Assembly: GCF_900101345.1 (NCBI RefSeq) | Contig: NZ_FMUX01000011.1 | Coordinates: 1-64,000, forward strand | Direction of reading: 5' to 3' | DNA: 64,000 bases | Source: Desulfoluna spongiiphila | GTDB lineage: Bacteria; Desulfobacterota; Desulfobacteria; Desulfobacterales; Desulfolunaceae | Part shown: piece after piece, positions 41,733 to 49,666 of the stretch | Layout of the letters: every line of letters begins with the position of its first letter | How positions within the stretch are numbered: the first letter of the stretch is position 1 | Program-made: the position numbers and the translations under genes | Notes under the pieces: model-generated | Seen by the model: only the letters and a program-made list of their open reading frames with translations | Told to the model about the DNA's origin: nothing | Databases searched by the model: none

Positions 41733-42248
41733 TCAAACAGCCTCAAGGGTATACTTCTCCAGAAAACTGTCCTTCCAGTACCCGTTATCGGGGTTGGCGA
41801 AAAACGATTTAAACAGCGCCAGACTCTCTTTCCGCAGAACCCGGCCCCGAACCTCGACGCCAGCCTGGGCATACAAAGGCCCCACACTGGCAAGATCACA
41901 GGACGCCCCGCCCCCCATGGCGTCTTCATAGGCCCACACCACGCGGGACACCCCGCTGAGCAAAATAGCCCCAAAACACATGAGACAAGGCTCCATGGTG
42001 CAGTACAAGGTGGCGTCCGCCCCTTCGGGCAACCCCCCGGACTCCAGCAGGCACCTCAGCGCCGTCACCTCGGCATGATCCAGCTCATTGCCGGGCCCGG
42101 CGGCGGTTCCGCTGCGCCTGCCGGTGGCAACCACGCGCCCGCGTGCCACCACAATACAGCCCACAGGGAAATCTCCTCCCTCAAGGGCCTTTTCCGCCTC
42201 GTCAAGGGCAACCCTCATCCAACGGACATCCTCTCCACACACACTCAC
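41733..42248 (-). CDS. Nucleoside/nucleobase deaminase (CMP/dCMP deaminase family)
   Basis: 171 aa with the zinc-site motifs HAEVTAL and PCLMCFGAILLSG (HAE and PCxxC). Layout MRVALDEAEKALEGGDFPVGCIVVARGRVVATG is that of TadA and guanine-deaminase-like proteins. TadA signatures around the tRNA-binding loop are only partly kept (LDHAEV instead of TAHAEI), so a tRNA adenosine deaminase role is uncertain; a free nucleobase deaminase is an alternative. It acts in the cytoplasm. It lies between a repeat locus and infC. Confidence 0.8.
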   Translation of the reverse strand: MSVCGEDVRWMRVALDEAEKALEGGDFPVGCIVVARGRVVATGRRSGTAAGPGNELDHAEVTALRCLLESGGLPEGADATLYCTMEPCLMCFGAILLSGVSRVVWAYEDAMGGGASCDLASVGPLYAQAGVEVRGRVLRKESLALFKSFFANPDNGYWKDSFLEKYTLEAV

Positions 42249-42283
42249 ACCCCGCTTCCGGTTGAATCAAATAAAAAAAGCCT

Positions 42284-42407
42284 GGCTCCGGCGGCCCCGC
42301 CGGGGGCTAAACGTTTAAAAAGTGCAACAAACAGGTTTTAAAAAATCTTTTTGGGCAAATCACATCCGCAACCTGCTTTCAAGGTGGCACACCTTGCCTC
42401 CGGAGGC
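42284..42407. repeat. Dispersed repeat, locus 8 (A + C)
   Basis: A module A starting GGCTCCGGCGGCCCCGCC with the arms AAACGTTTAAAAAG, joined to a shortened inverted module C (CACATCCGCAACCTGC..AAGGTGGCACACCTTG) ending CCGGAGGC. The two ends point outward. Confidence 0.75.
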
Positions 42408-42434
42408 TTGTTTTATCCAAGCCAAAGGGCGTCA

Positions 42435-42992
42435 TCAATCCAGCCTGCTGATCGATGTATCGCAGGGACAGCTGTCATCCACCTCACAGGCAAAGAGAAT
42501 CCGGTGGGCCAACTCCCGGCGCCTGTCGGACACCGGCGCCATATTGGCCTCCGAAACCACGGCCTCAAGCTCGCCGCGGGAGGGGATTGCATCAAACCCC
42601 TGACCCCTTAACTCTCCGGTGCCGCCATGCAACACGTCGGCTTCCTCCCCGTTGGTCACCACAACAACGGGAATTTCGTGGGGGGCCAGCACCAGACACA
42701 GGGCCTGGCCCGAACGGTGCCGGGTAACGATGGAGCCGGGCCGATACCGCACCACCATGGCGGCGATTCCGCCAAGCGAGACAATAAAATCCACGGGAAA
42801 CCGGGCTTTTTTCTCCCCGGCCCCCACCTCAATGACCCGGGACGCCTCGATCTCCTCCGCTGCAAACCCGCACACGCCCAACAAGTGCCTGGCAATCCCC
42901 TGTCGATATCGCTCATCGTGGGTATCTGTCAGTGTTTTCCCTGTCAGGCAGTCGGTGAGCGTCCCCAATACAAGATGGTGCCCTTCCGTCAT
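42435..42992 (-). CDS. Orphan HsdR N-terminal-domain-like protein
   Basis: 185 aa from the ATG at 42992, preceded by AAGGAGGCATGT. The middle (LTDTHDERYRQGIARHLLGVCGFAAEEIEASRVIEVGAGEKKARFPVDFIVSLGG) resembles the small nuclease-like N-terminal domain of type I restriction HsdR, found alone in many genomes. The presumed nuclease acidic residues fall in FPVDFIV and later RYRPGS. The second half (VTNGEEADVLHGGTGE) matches the usual ending of this stand-alone family. No methylase or specificity gene is near. Function is unknown. Confidence 0.6.
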   Translation of the reverse strand: MTEGHHLVLGTLTDCLTGKTLTDTHDERYRQGIARHLLGVCGFAAEEIEASRVIEVGAGEKKARFPVDFIVSLGGIAAMVVRYRPGSIVTRHRSGQALCLVLAPHEIPVVVVTNGEEADVLHGGTGELRGQGFDAIPSRGELEAVVSEANMAPVSDRRRELAHRILFACEVDDSCPCDTSISRLD

Positions 42993-43530
42993 ACATGCCT
43001 CCTTGAGGCGCAACCCCTTTTTCCACCAAGCCAGTTTAACCGATCCCACACACCGAGACAAGGGCCCGCACCACACCCGTCAGGGCAAACGCATGCAACC
43101 GTGAGTTGCCTCCGACGGGTCGCTTTTTGAAAAAAAACGCCGCAAAAACTTTTCGGCTGCCTGTGCTTTAGGCGAAATCAAGAGAAATACGAGTATATTT
43201 AAATGAACCAGAGTGACACTCAACACCTGTTTGCCAAACCTTTCAAAAGTTTGCCCCCCAGCAGGACCGCCGGAGGCAAAATCCACATGCGTTGGCCCTG
43301 CCACACCCGTGGTCGTCGCTGAAAGGGCCTGCACAGCGGGGCTTTCCCGGACCCACCTTGTATTTACCCCCCAACCTGTTATATAAAGGTTGTTTTATTT
43401 CGCCATGGTGCGCCCATGGACGGTCACGCCCTGCGCAGGTAAAGGCACCACGCACCTGCCGCGTCCACCGTTCGTTTCCGGCGCCTTGCACGCCACCAGA
43501 GATGGTTCTGAAGAGAGGGACAAGGCCATC
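42993..43530. other. Intergenic stretch with repeat locus 9 before the dGTPase
   Basis: About 180 nt is repeat (43108-43277). 43280-43530 presumably holds the dGTPase promoter; TTGTATTTACC..TATATAAAGG around 43357-43388 is AT-rich but no clean box pair was assigned. No gene is seen. Confidence 0.5.
43108..43277. repeat. Dispersed repeat, locus 9 (B + A)
   Basis: Ends GCCTCCGACGGG and CCGCCGGAGGC are inverted. Module B has the form GCTTTTTGAAAAAAAACGCCGC, the spacer contains GCCTGTGCTTTAGGC (a small hairpin at the same place as the long hairpins of loci 10 and 11), and module A follows. Confidence 0.8.
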
Positions 43531-44589
43531 ATGACATCACGAGAAGAATTCGAAAAAAGGGAGGAGAGCTTTATCTCCCCCTACGGGCTACCAAGCTCGC
43601 AATCCAGAGGCCGGGTCCGGGGCGAAGAGGCCTGCCCCATCCGAAGCGACTTTCAACGCGACCGGGAACGCATTGTCTACTGCAACGCCTTCAGGCGCCT
43701 TAAACACAAAACACAGGTGTTTCTCTCCCCGCTGGGCGAACATTACCGCACCCGGCTGACCCACACCCTTGAGGTGGCCCAGATTGCGCGGGCCGTTGCG
43801 CGGGCCATGCGCCTCAACGAGGACCTGACCGAAGCCATCGCCCTGGGCCATGACCTGGGCCACACCCCCTTCGGGCACAGCGGAGAAACCGTCCTGAAAG
43901 AGATCTACTCCGGCAATTTCTCGCACCCCATCCAGAGCCTTCGGGTCATCGATATCCTGGAAAAAAACGGGGCCGGACTCAACCTCACCCTTGAGGTGCG
44001 CGACGGGATCCTGAAACACTCCAAGGGCTACGGCACCATCATCCCGGAGAGCAAACGGGAAAAGGCCTGCACCGTGGAGGGCCAGGTAGTCCGCGTGGCC
44101 GATATCATGGCCTACCTGAACCACGACCTCGATGACGCCATCCGGAGCGGGGTCATCTGTGAGAAGCAAATCCCCGAGCGGTGCGTGCGGGTCCTCGGCA
44201 ACACCCACCCGGACCGGGCCACCACCATGGTCCGGGATCTCGTCTACGCCTCCCACCCTGAAAACGGGGAGCTGAAACTCCAGATCACCGACGAAGTTCA
44301 CCGGGCCATGGACGAGCTGCGCAATTTTCTCTACCACAACGTCTACAGATCACCCCAGGTCCACAACGAGTTCGTAAAATCCAAAAAAATCCTGCGGGAG
44401 CTCTACACCTTCTTCCTGCAAGAGGAGAACGAAACTATCTTCTCCCACGAGCTCGCCGCTTTAGAGATGCCGAACCACAACAAGAGCCGCTCCAAGGAGC
44501 GCTCCGTATGCGACTTCATTGCCAGCATCACCGACCGGTACGCCCTGGAGCTTTACGAGCGCCATTTTTTTCCGTCGTCGCTGGTATGA
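43531..44589 (+). CDS. dgt: dGTPase-like HD-domain deoxynucleoside triphosphate triphosphohydrolase
   Basis: 352 aa from the ATG at 43531, preceded by AGAGAGGGACAAGG. An in-frame open stretch begins at 43390 but is not family-like. HD metal residues: TRLTHTLEVAQIARAVAR and ALGHDLGHTPFGHSGE, with the later ADIMAYLNHDLDDAI. DRDRIVYCNAFRRLKHKTQVF-like sequence at the start of the domain is typical. It removes triphosphate from dNTPs; such enzymes set dNTP levels and can also limit phage replication. It is of the shorter, Desulfobacterota-type length. It is first in a plus-strand group with two YkgJ-like genes. Confidence 0.92.
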   Translation: MTSREEFEKREESFISPYGLPSSQSRGRVRGEEACPIRSDFQRDRERIVYCNAFRRLKHKTQVFLSPLGEHYRTRLTHTLEVAQIARAVARAMRLNEDLTEAIALGHDLGHTPFGHSGETVLKEIYSGNFSHPIQSLRVIDILEKNGAGLNLTLEVRDGILKHSKGYGTIIPESKREKACTVEGQVVRVADIMAYLNHDLDDAIRSGVICEKQIPERCVRVLGNTHPDRATTMVRDLVYASHPENGELKLQITDEVHRAMDELRNFLYHNVYRSPQVHNEFVKSKKILRELYTFFLQEENETIFSHELAALEMPNHNKSRSKERSVCDFIASITDRYALELYERHFFPSSLV

Positions 44590-44662
44590 ACACCGCCTGC
44601 GAAAACCCAGGGAGCCCTCGCCACAGCAAGGCCCCGACACCCGATACAAAGGCAGAGACCCC

Positions 44663-45244
44663 ATGAGCAGACCCCGCCCCCTCATCAAAATAGAGAACCC
44701 CGAATGGGCCCACAGGATAAAACACCTCTTCGACAAAATGGACCGCAGCTACGACGCGGCCTCGGCGGGAAGCGGGTTCACCTGCACCGGGTGCGAGGAC
44801 AACTGCTGCCTTTCCCTTTTTTATCACCACACCCTCATGGAACTCTTCTACCTCAAAGAGGGGCTGGCCACCCTCCCGGAGGAGGCCCTTGCCACCATCA
44901 CGTTCCGGGCCCAGGAGGCCGCCCCCCTGCTTCACCGGCGGGCAAACGGCGAGACAGACGAAAAAGTCCCCTGCCCCCTCATGGAAGAAGGCAAATGCAT
45001 GCTGTATGACCATCGCCCCATGGTGTGCCGCCTCCACGGCGTGGCCCATATCCTGGAACGGCCCGACGGCTCCGTCATCGACGGCCCCGGATGCGCCCGT
45101 TTTGAACAGGCCAGCCCCGAAAGCCAGCCCCTGAACCGCACCCCCCTCTACCGGGAGATGGCCATCCTTGAAAAGGGGCTGAGGGAAGAGACCGGCTTTG
45201 CAGACCGCCTGAAGCTCACCATTGCCGAAATGATTCTGCTGTAG
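44663..45244 (+). CDS. YkgJ-type cysteine-cluster protein (first copy)
   Basis: 193 aa from the ATG at 44663. It has the N-terminal Cys group FTCTGCEDNCC and the second group PCPLMEEGKCMLYDHRPMVCRLHG that define the CxxCxxCC (zinc- or iron-chelating) family. The metal and function of these cytoplasmic proteins are not established. This copy is more divergent than the two below. It follows dgt by 73 nt on the same strand. Confidence 0.8.
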   Translation: MSRPRPLIKIENPEWAHRIKHLFDKMDRSYDAASAGSGFTCTGCEDNCCLSLFYHHTLMELFYLKEGLATLPEEALATITFRAQEAAPLLHRRANGETDEKVPCPLMEEGKCMLYDHRPMVCRLHGVAHILERPDGSVIDGPGCARFEQASPESQPLNRTPLYREMAILEKGLREETGFADRLKLTIAEMILL

Positions 45245-45267
45245 CGGATCAGCACGGAGAAACACCC

Positions 45268-46044
45268 ATGAAACAAGTGAAAACAGAGACCATAGACAAC
45301 CTGGAGGGACTCATCGGCACAGGCGAGACCTTTCGGTTCCGCTGCCACGACGGCCTGGCCTGCTACAACCGATGCTGCCGCAACCTGAACCTGTTCCTCA
45401 GCCCCTACGATGTGCTGCGCCTGAAGCAGGGCCTGGGCCTTTCTGCAGGGGACTTCATCGACAGGTACACCGACGCCGTCCTGCGGGACGGCAAAGCCCT
45501 TCCCGAGCTGCTGCTCCGCATGAACGACAACGAAGAAGCCACCTGCATCTTCCTGTCCGAAGCAGGCTGCACCGCCTACGCGCACCGCCCCGACACCTGC
45601 CGCACCTTCCCCTGCGAACACGGTATCTACTACAACGCCGACGGCGCCAAAGAGCGGGTCCTTTTCCTGCGCCCCCCGTCCTTCTGCGAGGGCATCCACG
45701 ACCCCCGGGAACTCACCCCCGAAGCATGGCAAAAAGACCAGAACGCCGAAAACCACAACGCCATGAACGAACTCTGGGGCGAAGTGGAGGCCCTGTTCTC
45801 CGGCAACCCCTGGGGCGCGGAAGGCCCGCAGGGCCAGCGCGCCAAGATGGCCTTTATGGCGGCCTACAACGTGGATGATTTCAGGGAGTTTATCTTCGGG
45901 AGCTCGTTTTTAAAACGCTGCAAGATCAAAAACGATCTCAAAATGAAGCTGAGGCGGGATGACGTGGCCGTCATGAAATTCGGATTTGAGTGGATCCGGG
46001 TCTTCCTCTTCGGGCTGCCGTCAAAAACAATCAAAATGAAATAA
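45268..46044 (+). CDS. YkgJ-type cysteine-cluster protein (second copy)
   Basis: 258 aa, 23 nt after the previous gene. Cys groups: CHDGLACYNRCCRNLN and CIFLSEAGCTAYAHRPDTCRTFPC. The stretch LFLSPYDVLRLKQGLGLSAGDFIDRYTD aligns with LNQFLYPYDILRLSRALKIPTGEFLDTYT of the gene at 47593-48318, so these two are close paralogues. The long C-terminal part (about 150-258) is helical and unrecognised. Metal binding is expected; the role is unknown. Confidence 0.82.
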   Translation: MKQVKTETIDNLEGLIGTGETFRFRCHDGLACYNRCCRNLNLFLSPYDVLRLKQGLGLSAGDFIDRYTDAVLRDGKALPELLLRMNDNEEATCIFLSEAGCTAYAHRPDTCRTFPCEHGIYYNADGAKERVLFLRPPSFCEGIHDPRELTPEAWQKDQNAENHNAMNELWGEVEALFSGNPWGAEGPQGQRAKMAFMAAYNVDDFREFIFGSSFLKRCKIKNDLKMKLRRDDVAVMKFGFEWIRVFLFGLPSKTIKMK

Positions 46045-46323
46045 AGCCGTAACTATTCAGCTCAAACAAGCCTCCGGCGGCCCTGCCGGGGGCCAAATTT
46101 TTGAAAAGTTTGACAAACAGGTTTTAAAGTCGTTGCGGTCGTATGCACCTTTATTGACCCGTCATATACCTTCAATTTGGCAACAGCCCTTCTTCCCCGC
46201 AGGGCGGGGAAGAAGGGCTGTTGCCAACCGGAAAGTTTTTGCGGAGCTTTTTTCAAAAAGCGACCCGCCGGAGGCATGCTTTTTGGATTTTTGTTGGCCA
46301 TTGAAGGTATTTCAAACCAGCCC
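46045..46323. repeat. Dispersed repeat, locus 10 (A, long hairpin, B)
   Basis: Flank GTAACTATTCAGCT at 46049-46062; element 46070-46275 with inverted ends GCCTCCGGCGG/CCGCCGGAGGC. Module A is at 46070-46127. A perfect hairpin occupies 46177-46227. Module B runs from ACCGGAAAG to 46275. Confidence 0.9.
46177..46227. repeat. Perfect 24-bp-stem hairpin inside repeat locus 10
   Basis: Arms 46177-46200 and 46204-46227 are exact inverted copies with a 3-base loop (AGG). The stem begins TTGGCAACAGCCC. It is directly joined to ACCGGAAAG of module B. No T run follows, so it is not a simple terminator. Confidence 0.95.
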
Positions 46324-47142
46324 TTAGAGTTTCTCCACACCCTCAGGCATCTCCCACACCGCGTCCCCCCCCAGCACATACCCCCCGTCCAGGCGAATCA
46401 CGGAGCCGGTCATAAAAGGGGCGTCAAAGACAAGAAAGTTAACGGCCTTTACCACGTCTTCAGGTGCGCCGGTCCGACCCAGAAGGGTATGGTCCACAAT
46501 CCCCTCCTTGACATTCTCGGGATACATGCCCCACCCGCGGGTACCCTTTCCGTGGCGGGTATCCATGATACCCAGCATCAGCTCGTTGACCCGGACGGAC
46601 GGCGCGCCCAGACGGGCCCAGGTTTCAGTCAAAAGGGAGATGCCGCGGTTCAGCGCGGAGTAGCCTTCATTGAAGATATAACTGGCGGGCCCGCTTCGTC
46701 CCACCACGCCGGCAATGGAGGAGAGGTTCACCACGCAGCCCGAAGGGGCTTTTTTAAGGTGAGGCAAGGCCGCTTCGAACACCCAGCGCTTGGCCGTAAG
46801 GGTGGTTGCCACCTCGAGCTCCCACTGATTTTTCGTATAGCTCCCGTGGACCACGGGCATGCCCCCGCGTTCGATGTTGTTGATGAGGATATCCAGGCGG
46901 CCGAAGCGTTCGATCACCCGCTCAATAAGCCCGGGGATCGCCTCGGTGTCGGTCAAGTCCACACGGACGATCTCATGGTCGCACCCCGCCTCCCCAAAGG
47001 CTGCTTCCAGCTCCGGCAGGCTCTCTTCCCAGTCGTGCCAGGTCAGCACCGTCCGAATACCACGCCGCGCAAGGGACAACCCGATCTCCCGGCCGATCCC
47101 CTTCACAGCACCCAACACCAGCGCCACACGTTCATCTGTCAT
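46324..47142 (-). CDS. Short-chain dehydrogenase/reductase-like protein lacking the catalytic Lys
   Basis: 272 aa. Rossmann motif LVLGAVKGIGREIG (GxxxGxG), NNIERGG in place of NNAG, catalytic Ser in VNLSSIAG and Tyr 13 residues later in ASYIFNEG. The usual YxxxK reads YIFNE, so the catalytic Lys is Glu. The remaining fold (RVNELMLGIMDT, TGSVIRLDGGYVLGG) is normal. With Lys lost, ordinary NAD(P)-dependent reduction may be impaired, or another residue may substitute. A longer Y-x6-K spacing, as in FabI, is not present either. It sits alone between two repeat loci. The substrate is unknown. Confidence 0.85.
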   Translation of the reverse strand: MTDERVALVLGAVKGIGREIGLSLARRGIRTVLTWHDWEESLPELEAAFGEAGCDHEIVRVDLTDTEAIPGLIERVIERFGRLDILINNIERGGMPVVHGSYTKNQWELEVATTLTAKRWVFEAALPHLKKAPSGCVVNLSSIAGVVGRSGPASYIFNEGYSALNRGISLLTETWARLGAPSVRVNELMLGIMDTRHGKGTRGWGMYPENVKEGIVDHTLLGRTGAPEDVVKAVNFLVFDAPFMTGSVIRLDGGYVLGGDAVWEMPEGVEKL

Positions 47143-47220
47143 TATTCAGGATCCCTTTCTTTCGGCCAAGGCCAAAAACCGGAAAAAAGCCTTCTATGGT
47201 TAAACTGCATGGAAAAGCCT

Positions 47221-47559
47221 GCCTCCGGCGGCGAGGTGAGCCACCTCGAAAGCAGGTTGCGAATGCGCTTTCCCCTTCGTTCCTCAGGGAAAATCACATT
47301 CGCCTTTCAAGTAGAGTTCATTGCAACTATTCAGTTTGCCTCCGGCGGGTCGCTTTTTGAAAAAAGCTCCGCAAAAACTTTCCGGTTGCATCCCCTTCTG
47401 GCGCCCAGCCCCGTCGGGGCTGGGCGCCAGAAGGGGATGCACAATCGTTAAGTCAGGAATTTTTGAGTTAACAGCGGGTTCCGAATATACCGAGACCGTT
47501 CACAAAACCTGTTTGTCAAACTTTTCAAATATTTGGCCCACGGCAGGGCCGCCGGAGGC
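47221..47559. repeat. Dispersed repeat, locus 11 (C, B, long hairpin, A)
   Basis: Module C starts GCCTCCGGCGGCGAGGTGAGCC at 47221. The flank CAACTATTCAGTTT follows at 47328, then inverted-orientation module B (47338-47385), a perfect hairpin (47387-47441), about 60 nt of unique sequence, and module A ending GCCGCCGGAGGC at 47559. Confidence 0.9.
47387..47441. repeat. Perfect 26-bp-stem hairpin inside repeat locus 11
   Basis: Arms 47387-47412 and 47416-47441 are exact inverted copies with loop GTC. The stem begins TGCATCCCCTTCTGG and is unrelated in sequence to the hairpin at 46177-46227. On the module-B side the junction is the same: stem, then ACCGGAAAG (read on the minus strand). Confidence 0.95.
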
Positions 47560-47592
47560 ATCTTTGGCCGGAAAGCTTCCCTGAGCCCGAGA

Positions 47593-48318
47593 TTACGAGG
47601 CCCGCCGACTGCCGAAGAGGCGCTCACGAATCCAGTCCATGGCCCCGTGCAGGAGGGCATCGTCGTCTTCCATGATGGCTTTTTTCTGGTCTGCATCAAA
47701 GGCGATGGAGCCATCCGCCACCTGGGCACGGAATGCGTCAAGGTCGTAACAGGCCAGCTCGAAGGCCTTGCGGTCGTCCCCTTCCAGGCGACCGGGCATG
47801 AGCTGCTGCTTCAAGCTGATGAGCTCGATCATGAGATCGTTGCGCTCGTTGTAGGGAACAAGGCCCTGATTTTCCACCCAGCGCCTGGGTGTCCACAGCT
47901 CACCACCGACAAAGCCTTCGCAGATGGGGTCCTCGATGACGGCATAATACTCGTTGACGGAGCCGTCCTCCCGGGAGCGGGCAAGGGCCCGGGCAAGGGG
48001 AAAGATGCGACAGGAGGCGGGGCGGTCCTCGTACACCGAGCAGCCCTGGTCCGTGACAAAGGGACAGGCATTGTGATCCCTTGTTGAGGTCTTGAACGAG
48101 ACCACGGGAAGCCCGGTGCTATCCCCTGTGTATATAAAGGTATAGGTATCCAGAAACTCCCCCGTGGGTATTTTCAGGGCCCGGCTCAACCGCAGGATGT
48201 CGTAGGGGTAGAGAAACTGGTTGAGATCGCAGCAGCACTGGTTGAAACACCCCTTGTGGGAGCCGCATGCAAAGGTAAAGGATTCGTCGATTCCAATAAA
48301 CTGTGGTTCACCGCTCAT
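47593..48318 (-). CDS. YkgJ-type cysteine-cluster protein (third copy)
   Basis: 241 aa from the ATG at 48318, preceded by GGAGGTGTT. Cys groups CGSHKGCFNQCCCDLN and CPFVTDQGCSVYEDRPASCRIFP. It is a paralogue of the gene at 45268-46044, sharing the YPYDILRL segment and the following helices. It is transcribed away from the apr operon. Metal binding expected, role unknown. Confidence 0.82.
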   Translation of the reverse strand: MSGEPQFIGIDESFTFACGSHKGCFNQCCCDLNQFLYPYDILRLSRALKIPTGEFLDTYTFIYTGDSTGLPVVSFKTSTRDHNACPFVTDQGCSVYEDRPASCRIFPLARALARSREDGSVNEYYAVIEDPICEGFVGGELWTPRRWVENQGLVPYNERNDLMIELISLKQQLMPGRLEGDDRKAFELACYDLDAFRAQVADGSIAFDADQKKAIMEDDDALLHGAMDWIRERLFGSRRAS

Positions 48319-49162
48319 AACACCTCCGTCTAAGGTCAAACCTAAAACAAGTCTCCGGGGCCTGTCGGCTCCCCGATGGTTGCCGCGGATGCTCGCATCC
48401 CGCAGCGATCACTGCATCATACCCAAAGGAACACCTCCTTCGTTTTCAGGGCCGCATCGCCCCGACGGCACCCCATGGTCACCCAGGCCGGTACCAATGT
48501 CAAGGCCGCGCGACGGAGGCTTCCCTCGGCTTCGAGACCCCCGACAGGTCACCACACCCATACTGCGGCTCCACTGAACGTCAATTCACTGATGGAAACC
48601 TTCAATATTATTGATTTACTAGAACATCGTTCACCCTGACTTATGATAAATTCCTTTTAACGAACCCTGAAAAAAGGCCCGAAAAGCACCATAAACCGTC
48701 GCATCTTAAAGATGTTACCTCAGACACAGCCCCCCGGGTTCAGAGGCAAAGCTTTCCATTTAAAATCCGACAGATACCTATATCTGGTATGAACAACCCC
48801 TCATAATCGAAGATGTGGAAACACCCCTAAAAACACAGTAGATAGCTCTTTTTTTTAGGGAATTTACTTCTCTAAAAATGGTTGACAAGGCCCAGGCCCG
48901 GTGATACTTTGCAGCTTAATTATTATCATGGGAAGTAGGATTGATAGACACTATCACCTATTAAATAAAGCAATTCGAGAAGAACATTATATATCTGTGG
49001 AGAGGACGAACTCTGCGGATACATAATTTTTTTATTATCGTAGCCAGGAGTTGTAACACTTCAGGCAACAGTGTCAGTGGTGATGCCTCCACTCCGGAGA
49101 ATCACCAAAAGTTAACGAGGCATTGAACAGGTGATCAATGCCCTATCAGGGAGGTATAGCAA
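48319..49162. promoter_or_regulatory. Intergenic and leader region of the aprBA operon
   Basis: 48319-48880 contains no credible gene. The aprB promoter is at 48882-48910. The transcript would then have a leader of about 245 nt, AT-rich at first and ending with GGGAGGTATAGCAA before the aprB ATG. No known riboswitch was recognised. Confidence 0.5.
48882..48910 (+). promoter_or_regulatory. aprBA promoter
   Basis: Consensus TTGACA (48882-48887), 17-base spacer, TACTTT (48905-48910). Transcription would start near 48917. Confidence 0.75.
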
Positions 49163-49600
49163 ATGCCAAGCTATGTAATCGCTGAAAAATGTGACGGTTG
49201 CAAAGGCGGGGAGAAGACAGCATGTATGTACATCTGCCCCAACGACTTGATGGTTCTGGATCCCACCGCGATGAAGGCTTACAACCAGGAGCCTGATCAG
49301 TGCTGGGAATGCTTTTCCTGCGTCAAAATCTGCCCCTCACAGGCCATCGAAGTACGTGGTTACTCCGACTTCGTGCCCATGGGCTCCAGCATCATGCCCA
49401 TGATGGGCACCGAGGACATCATGTGGACCTGTAAGTTCCGCAACGGCGTCGTCAAGCGCTTCAAGTTCCCCATCAGAACCACTTCCGAAGGCTCAGCCAA
49501 CGCCTACGACGATCTCAAAGGCAAAGACCTGAGCTCAGCCCTCCTCTCTACCGAGGAAGCAGACGGCGTTACCCTTGCACGGCCCCTTGAGCTTGCATAG
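49163..49600 (+). CDS. aprB: Adenylylsulfate reductase beta subunit
   Basis: 145 aa, normal length. Two [4Fe-4S] motifs: CDGCKGGEKTACMYICP and CWECFSCVKICP. The C-terminal half (about 70-145) forms the tail that wraps around AprA. AprB passes electrons from the Qmo complex to the FAD of AprA, in the cytoplasm. The start follows GGGAGGTATAGCAA. The order aprB-aprA is the standard one for sulfate reducers. Confidence 0.98.
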   Translation: MPSYVIAEKCDGCKGGEKTACMYICPNDLMVLDPTAMKAYNQEPDQCWECFSCVKICPSQAIEVRGYSDFVPMGSSIMPMMGTEDIMWTCKFRNGVVKRFKFPIRTTSEGSANAYDDLKGKDLSSALLSTEEADGVTLARPLELA

Positions 49601-49666
49601 GTTTGTTGTCACCACGAAGGTGTTTCTGATTACGACACAAAAATTTCTTTTTAGGAGGAAATAATA

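Larger units (their letters stand above)
47143..47592. other. Intergenic stretch filled by repeat locus 11
   Basis: Only about 75 nt upstream of the SDR gene and 30 nt before the YkgJ-like stop are outside the repeat (47221-47559). No gene is seen. Confidence 0.7.

Noticed and set aside
46177..46227. Hairpin as an ordinary terminator of the YkgJ-like gene
   Set aside because: No T run follows in either direction, the stem is 24 bp and perfect, and it is part of a repeat unit whose second copy has a different stem.
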